This document shows positions 7,480 to 8,821 of a stretch of DNA of 8,821 nucleotides, piece after piece. How positions within the stretch are numbered: the stretch's first letter is position 1; each line of letters starts with the position of its first letter. Under the pieces are notes generated by a model. It saw only the letters and a program-made list of their open reading frames with translations. It made no database searches and was not told the DNA's origin. The position numbers and the translations under genes were made by a program. Origin of the DNA: Desulfatitalea sp. (lineage in GTDB: Bacteria; Desulfobacterota; Desulfobacteria; Desulfobacterales; Desulfosarcinaceae); assembly GCA_013041835.1 (NCBI GenBank), contig JABDRH010000093.1:1-8821 (forward strand). The letters are read 5' to 3'.

Positions 7480-7593
7480 CGCATCTCCTTTGTCACCCAG
7501 AACGGTATCTACAGGCAAGACAACCCATTCATTACATGCTCGGTTGCCTTCAATGGAATCTTTATCAATACCAGTACCGAAAAAGTTTCGAAT
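7480..7593. other. Leader of the CarB-like gene
   Basis: Non-coding stretch upstream of the CarB-like start. It contains the AAAGGAG ribosome binding site (7485-7491, minus strand) and a 6-bp inverted repeat AGGCAA (7514-7519) / TTGCCT (7545-7550) with a 25-base spacer. I see no convincing promoter hexamer pair and no recognisable pyrimidine-type attenuator. Confidence 0.3.
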
Positions 7594-7794
7594 TTAGTTG
7601 GCAATCAAGTCAAAATCAAGATGAATATTCACCTTTTCAAGGTAGCGCTTGAATTCATCAAAACGCAACTTGGGTTCGTTATTGTCATTTATTGTAATTA
7701 TAAAGATTGCCAAGTGATAATATGCACCAAAATTACCTAAAATGAACCTTTCAATATTGACACGACCCAATGGCGTGCAGTAAATAAAATTCAT
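7594..7794 (-). CDS. Small AT-rich open frame, unrecognised, possibly a gene remnant
   Basis: An open frame of 66 residues from ATG 7794 (or TTG 7803) to TAA at 7594-7596. The product reads like a plausible protein piece, with a hydrophobic stretch YYHLAIFIITI followed by a charged segment rich in Lys, Asp and Glu (FDEFKRYLEK). I see no clear ribosome binding site and recognise no family. An in-frame TGA lies immediately upstream of the TTG. The region is about 32% GC by direct count over 7591-7800, far below its neighbours, which suggests foreign origin or a decayed fragment. It lies upstream of the CarB-like gene on the same strand and could equally be non-coding leader. Confidence 0.3.
   Translation of the reverse strand: MNFIYCTPLGRVNIERFILGNFGAYYHLAIFIITINDNNEPKLRFDEFKRYLEKVNIHLDFDLIAN
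7757..7790 (+). promoter_or_regulatory. Candidate sigma-70 promoter for the molybdopterin-linked genes
   Basis: A perfect TTGACA (7757-7762) is followed after 18 bases by TAAATA (7781-7786), within the AT-rich run TAAATAAAAT (7781-7790). The -35 is excellent and the -10 is only fair (3 of 6 at this spacing; TAAAAT at 7785 fits better but is 22 bases away). Transcription would begin near 7793-7797, leaving a leader of roughly 150 bases before the proposed start of the downstream gene. Confidence 0.35.
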
Positions 7795-7865
7795 TTTGCA
7801 CAATCGTCAGCCCAAAGGTCCACCGCAAAAGGCCCCAGAACCCAAAAGGCGCATCATCCCTGAGT

Positions 7866-7897
7866 CCCTCCCGCGGCATGCCGGGATGGCTTTTTTT
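7866..7897 (+). terminator. Terminator-like hairpin in the leader
   Basis: TCCCG (7869-7873) pairs with CGGGA (7882-7886), extended inward by G7875-C7881 across one bulged base and outward by C7866-C7867 with G7888-G7889 across one mismatch. The stem ends one base before seven consecutive T residues (7891-7897). A competing stem, CATCCC (7855-7860) with GGGATG (7883-7888), shares the 3' arm. No plus-strand gene lies upstream within 3.5 kb, so the hairpin would end a short leader transcript, as in attenuation, or be fortuitous. Confidence 0.4.
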
Positions 7898-7945
7898 GTG
7901 TTGTTCGAGGCGAAGCGGCGCCCCGGGATTGGAGTCAGCCAGCGC

Positions 7946-8686
7946 ATGCATCCGAATTCTGCCATCTTGAGTTTGAACCGGGCCATGGACTGCTTGGCGG
8001 TGCCCCATGGCGTCAACGAGGGCCTCATCGAGCGGCTGCTTGAACCATTGGAGCGAGCCGGCAACGGGACATCGAACCTGTACTGGCTCAGCTTGGCCCG
8101 CCTGACGGAGCTGACCCTCTTGTGTGCCGGGCATTACGCCGACAACTGCGAATGCTGTGCCGCCGGTGACCTGCTGCTCAATCCGAGGCGCATCGAGGCC
8201 CGACGACGTCCTGATGGCAAGCCCTTTATCAAAAAAAGGCACGGCCGGCTGCGCGATGAAAAGGCGCTGACCCAGGCGGGCCCTCTGCCCAAGGCAGCGC
8301 TGCACCAAGTGACGTGCCTCGTGGCAACCCCGGCGTTGCTGCCCATGTTGCACGACCGGCTGGCGGACTCGGGTTTCTTCGGGGCCGGGTATATAGAGGA
8401 GATTGCCGCGCGCATGGTGCGCATCGCCGATACCCTGCGATTTCTGGCGGCCTACCCAGTCGATTCCAACGAGGACTTGTACCGGCGTTTGCAATGGGCC
8501 GATGCCGGTGAACGGGATTTTGTGCAGCGTCACCTGTGTTGTTTTACGCGTGACCATTTCGATCGGTTCGGCCGACGGGTCGAAGCCCAGGCCGTTCACC
8601 ATCGCCAACGGGCCCGGGCAGGCCAGCGTGTGGGACGGTTTCGTCCAGGCATGACGCCCAATGCCATTGCAATGGAGACACCGTGA
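7946..8686 (+). CDS. Unrecognised Cys-containing protein coupled to a molybdopterin-binding protein
   Basis: I do not recognise this 246-residue protein. It is mostly soluble and helical-looking, with leucine- and arginine-rich segments and no signal peptide or clear membrane span. A compact cluster, CAGHYADNCECC (60-71), carries Cys60, His63, Cys68, Cys70 and Cys71, followed later by Cys124 and a CC pair (198-199); metal or cofactor binding is possible but inferred. The C terminus is basic (HHRQRARAGQRVGRFR). I chose ATG 7946, which has GGAG at 7931-7934, 11 bases upstream. The frame stays open back to TTG 7796, with another ATG at 7886, but that ATG lacks a ribosome binding site and lies inside a terminator-like hairpin. 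The stop overlaps the next gene by GTGA, which indicates translational coupling and links its role to molybdenum cofactor or molybdoenzyme function. Confidence 0.65.
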   Translation: MHPNSAILSLNRAMDCLAVPHGVNEGLIERLLEPLERAGNGTSNLYWLSLARLTELTLLCAGHYADNCECCAAGDLLLNPRRIEARRRPDGKPFIKKRHGRLRDEKALTQAGPLPKAALHQVTCLVATPALLPMLHDRLADSGFFGAGYIEEIAARMVRIADTLRFLAAYPVDSNEDLYRRLQWADAGERDFVQRHLCCFTRDHFDRFGRRVEAQAVHHRQRARAGQRVGRFRPGMTPNAIAMETP

Positions 8687-8821
8687 ATGAGATTCCCATT
8701 GAACAAGCCGTGGGCATGATCCTGGGCCACGACGTGACCCGTATCGTTCCCGGCGAATACAAAGGGCCGGTCTTTCGCAAGGGCCATGTGATCCGGGCCG
8801 TGGATGTGCCCCTGTTTCTGG
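8683..8821 (+). CDS. Molybdopterin-binding protein (MoeA/MogA-like), N-terminal part only
   Basis: The first 46 codons are present before the window ends. The sequence NEIPIEQAVGMILGHDVTRI followed by VPGEYKGPVFRKGHVI resembles the N terminus of bacterial molybdopterin-binding proteins of the MoeA/MogA superfamily, in which a conserved segment of the form GxxLxHDxTxIxPGxxKG precedes the MoCF-binding domain. Family members take part in molybdenum cofactor maturation or act as molybdopterin-binding accessory proteins; which applies here cannot be decided from the fragment. The start is GTG 8683, with GGAG (8674-8677) 5 bases upstream, overlapping the preceding stop by 4 bases (GTGA). The nearby ATG at 8687 is out of frame. 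Confidence 0.75.
   Translation, partial: MNEIPIEQAVGMILGHDVTRIVPGEYKGPVFRKGHVIRAVDVPLFL

Noticed and set aside
7480..7518. Upstream in-frame ATG at 7518 as the CarB-like start
   Set aside because: The ATG at 7479 has a strong AAAGGAG site at the right distance and gives the normal CarB N-terminal length; the 13 extra residues would include the ribosome binding site.
6935..7597. 220-codon plus-strand frame opposite the CarB-like N terminus
   Set aside because: It is low-complexity and Ser/Arg-rich, and antisense to well-conserved CarB blocks such as LIIGAGPTRIGQ.
7751..8608. 285-codon minus-strand frame opposite the unknown Cys protein
   Set aside because: The plus strand has a coupled downstream gene with a clear GTGA overlap; the minus-strand product shows no recognisable motif.

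Overview
The window looks like the chromosome of a free-living Desulfobacterota bacterium, probably Desulfobacterales-like. Three things suggest this: an elongation factor G of the mitochondrial-EFG1-like (spd) type, which is known from spirochaetes, planctomycetes and deltaproteobacteria; a CoA-transferase fused to a GNAT acetyltransferase; and a molybdopterin-binding protein of a type I associate with sulfate reducers. The lineage is inferred from protein resemblance only. No tRNA, rRNA, CRISPR array or insertion sequence is visible.

Layout. At 1-1221 (minus) lies the first 407 codons of an EF-G, cut by the window edge. A 492-base divergent intergenic region follows; it holds a perfect 10-bp inverted repeat, an A-tract and a good sigma-54 (-24/-12) promoter candidate pointing right. 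At 1714-3606 (plus) is a 630-residue acyl-CoA hydrolase/CoA-transferase with a C-terminal GNAT domain, followed after 12 bases by rsmG (3619-4284). These two are probably one operon. Convergent to them, only 12 bases away, is a 1060-codon minus-strand gene (4297-7479) with the complete architecture of carbamoyl-phosphate synthase large subunit (CarB). Its glycine-rich loops and metal-binding residues are replaced in both ATP-grasp halves, while its C-terminal allosteric (MGS) domain is well kept. Next comes an AT-rich island (about 32% GC by count over 7591-7800) with one small open frame. On the plus strand there follow a possible promoter, a leader with a terminator-like hairpin, an unrecognised 246-residue Cys-containing protein (7946-8686), and the start of a molybdopterin-binding protein (8683 onward) that overlaps it by 4 bases.

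How the genes relate. EF-G and RsmG serve the ribosome. The CoA-transferase/GNAT fusion touches acyl-CoA metabolism and possibly protein or small-molecule acetylation. The last two genes are translationally coupled, so the unknown protein is likely tied to molybdenum cofactor or molybdoenzyme function. The most unusual item is the CarB-like protein, which looks like a pseudoenzyme that has kept its regulatory domain. Second is the CoA-transferase, whose expected catalytic glutamate appears as glutamine.
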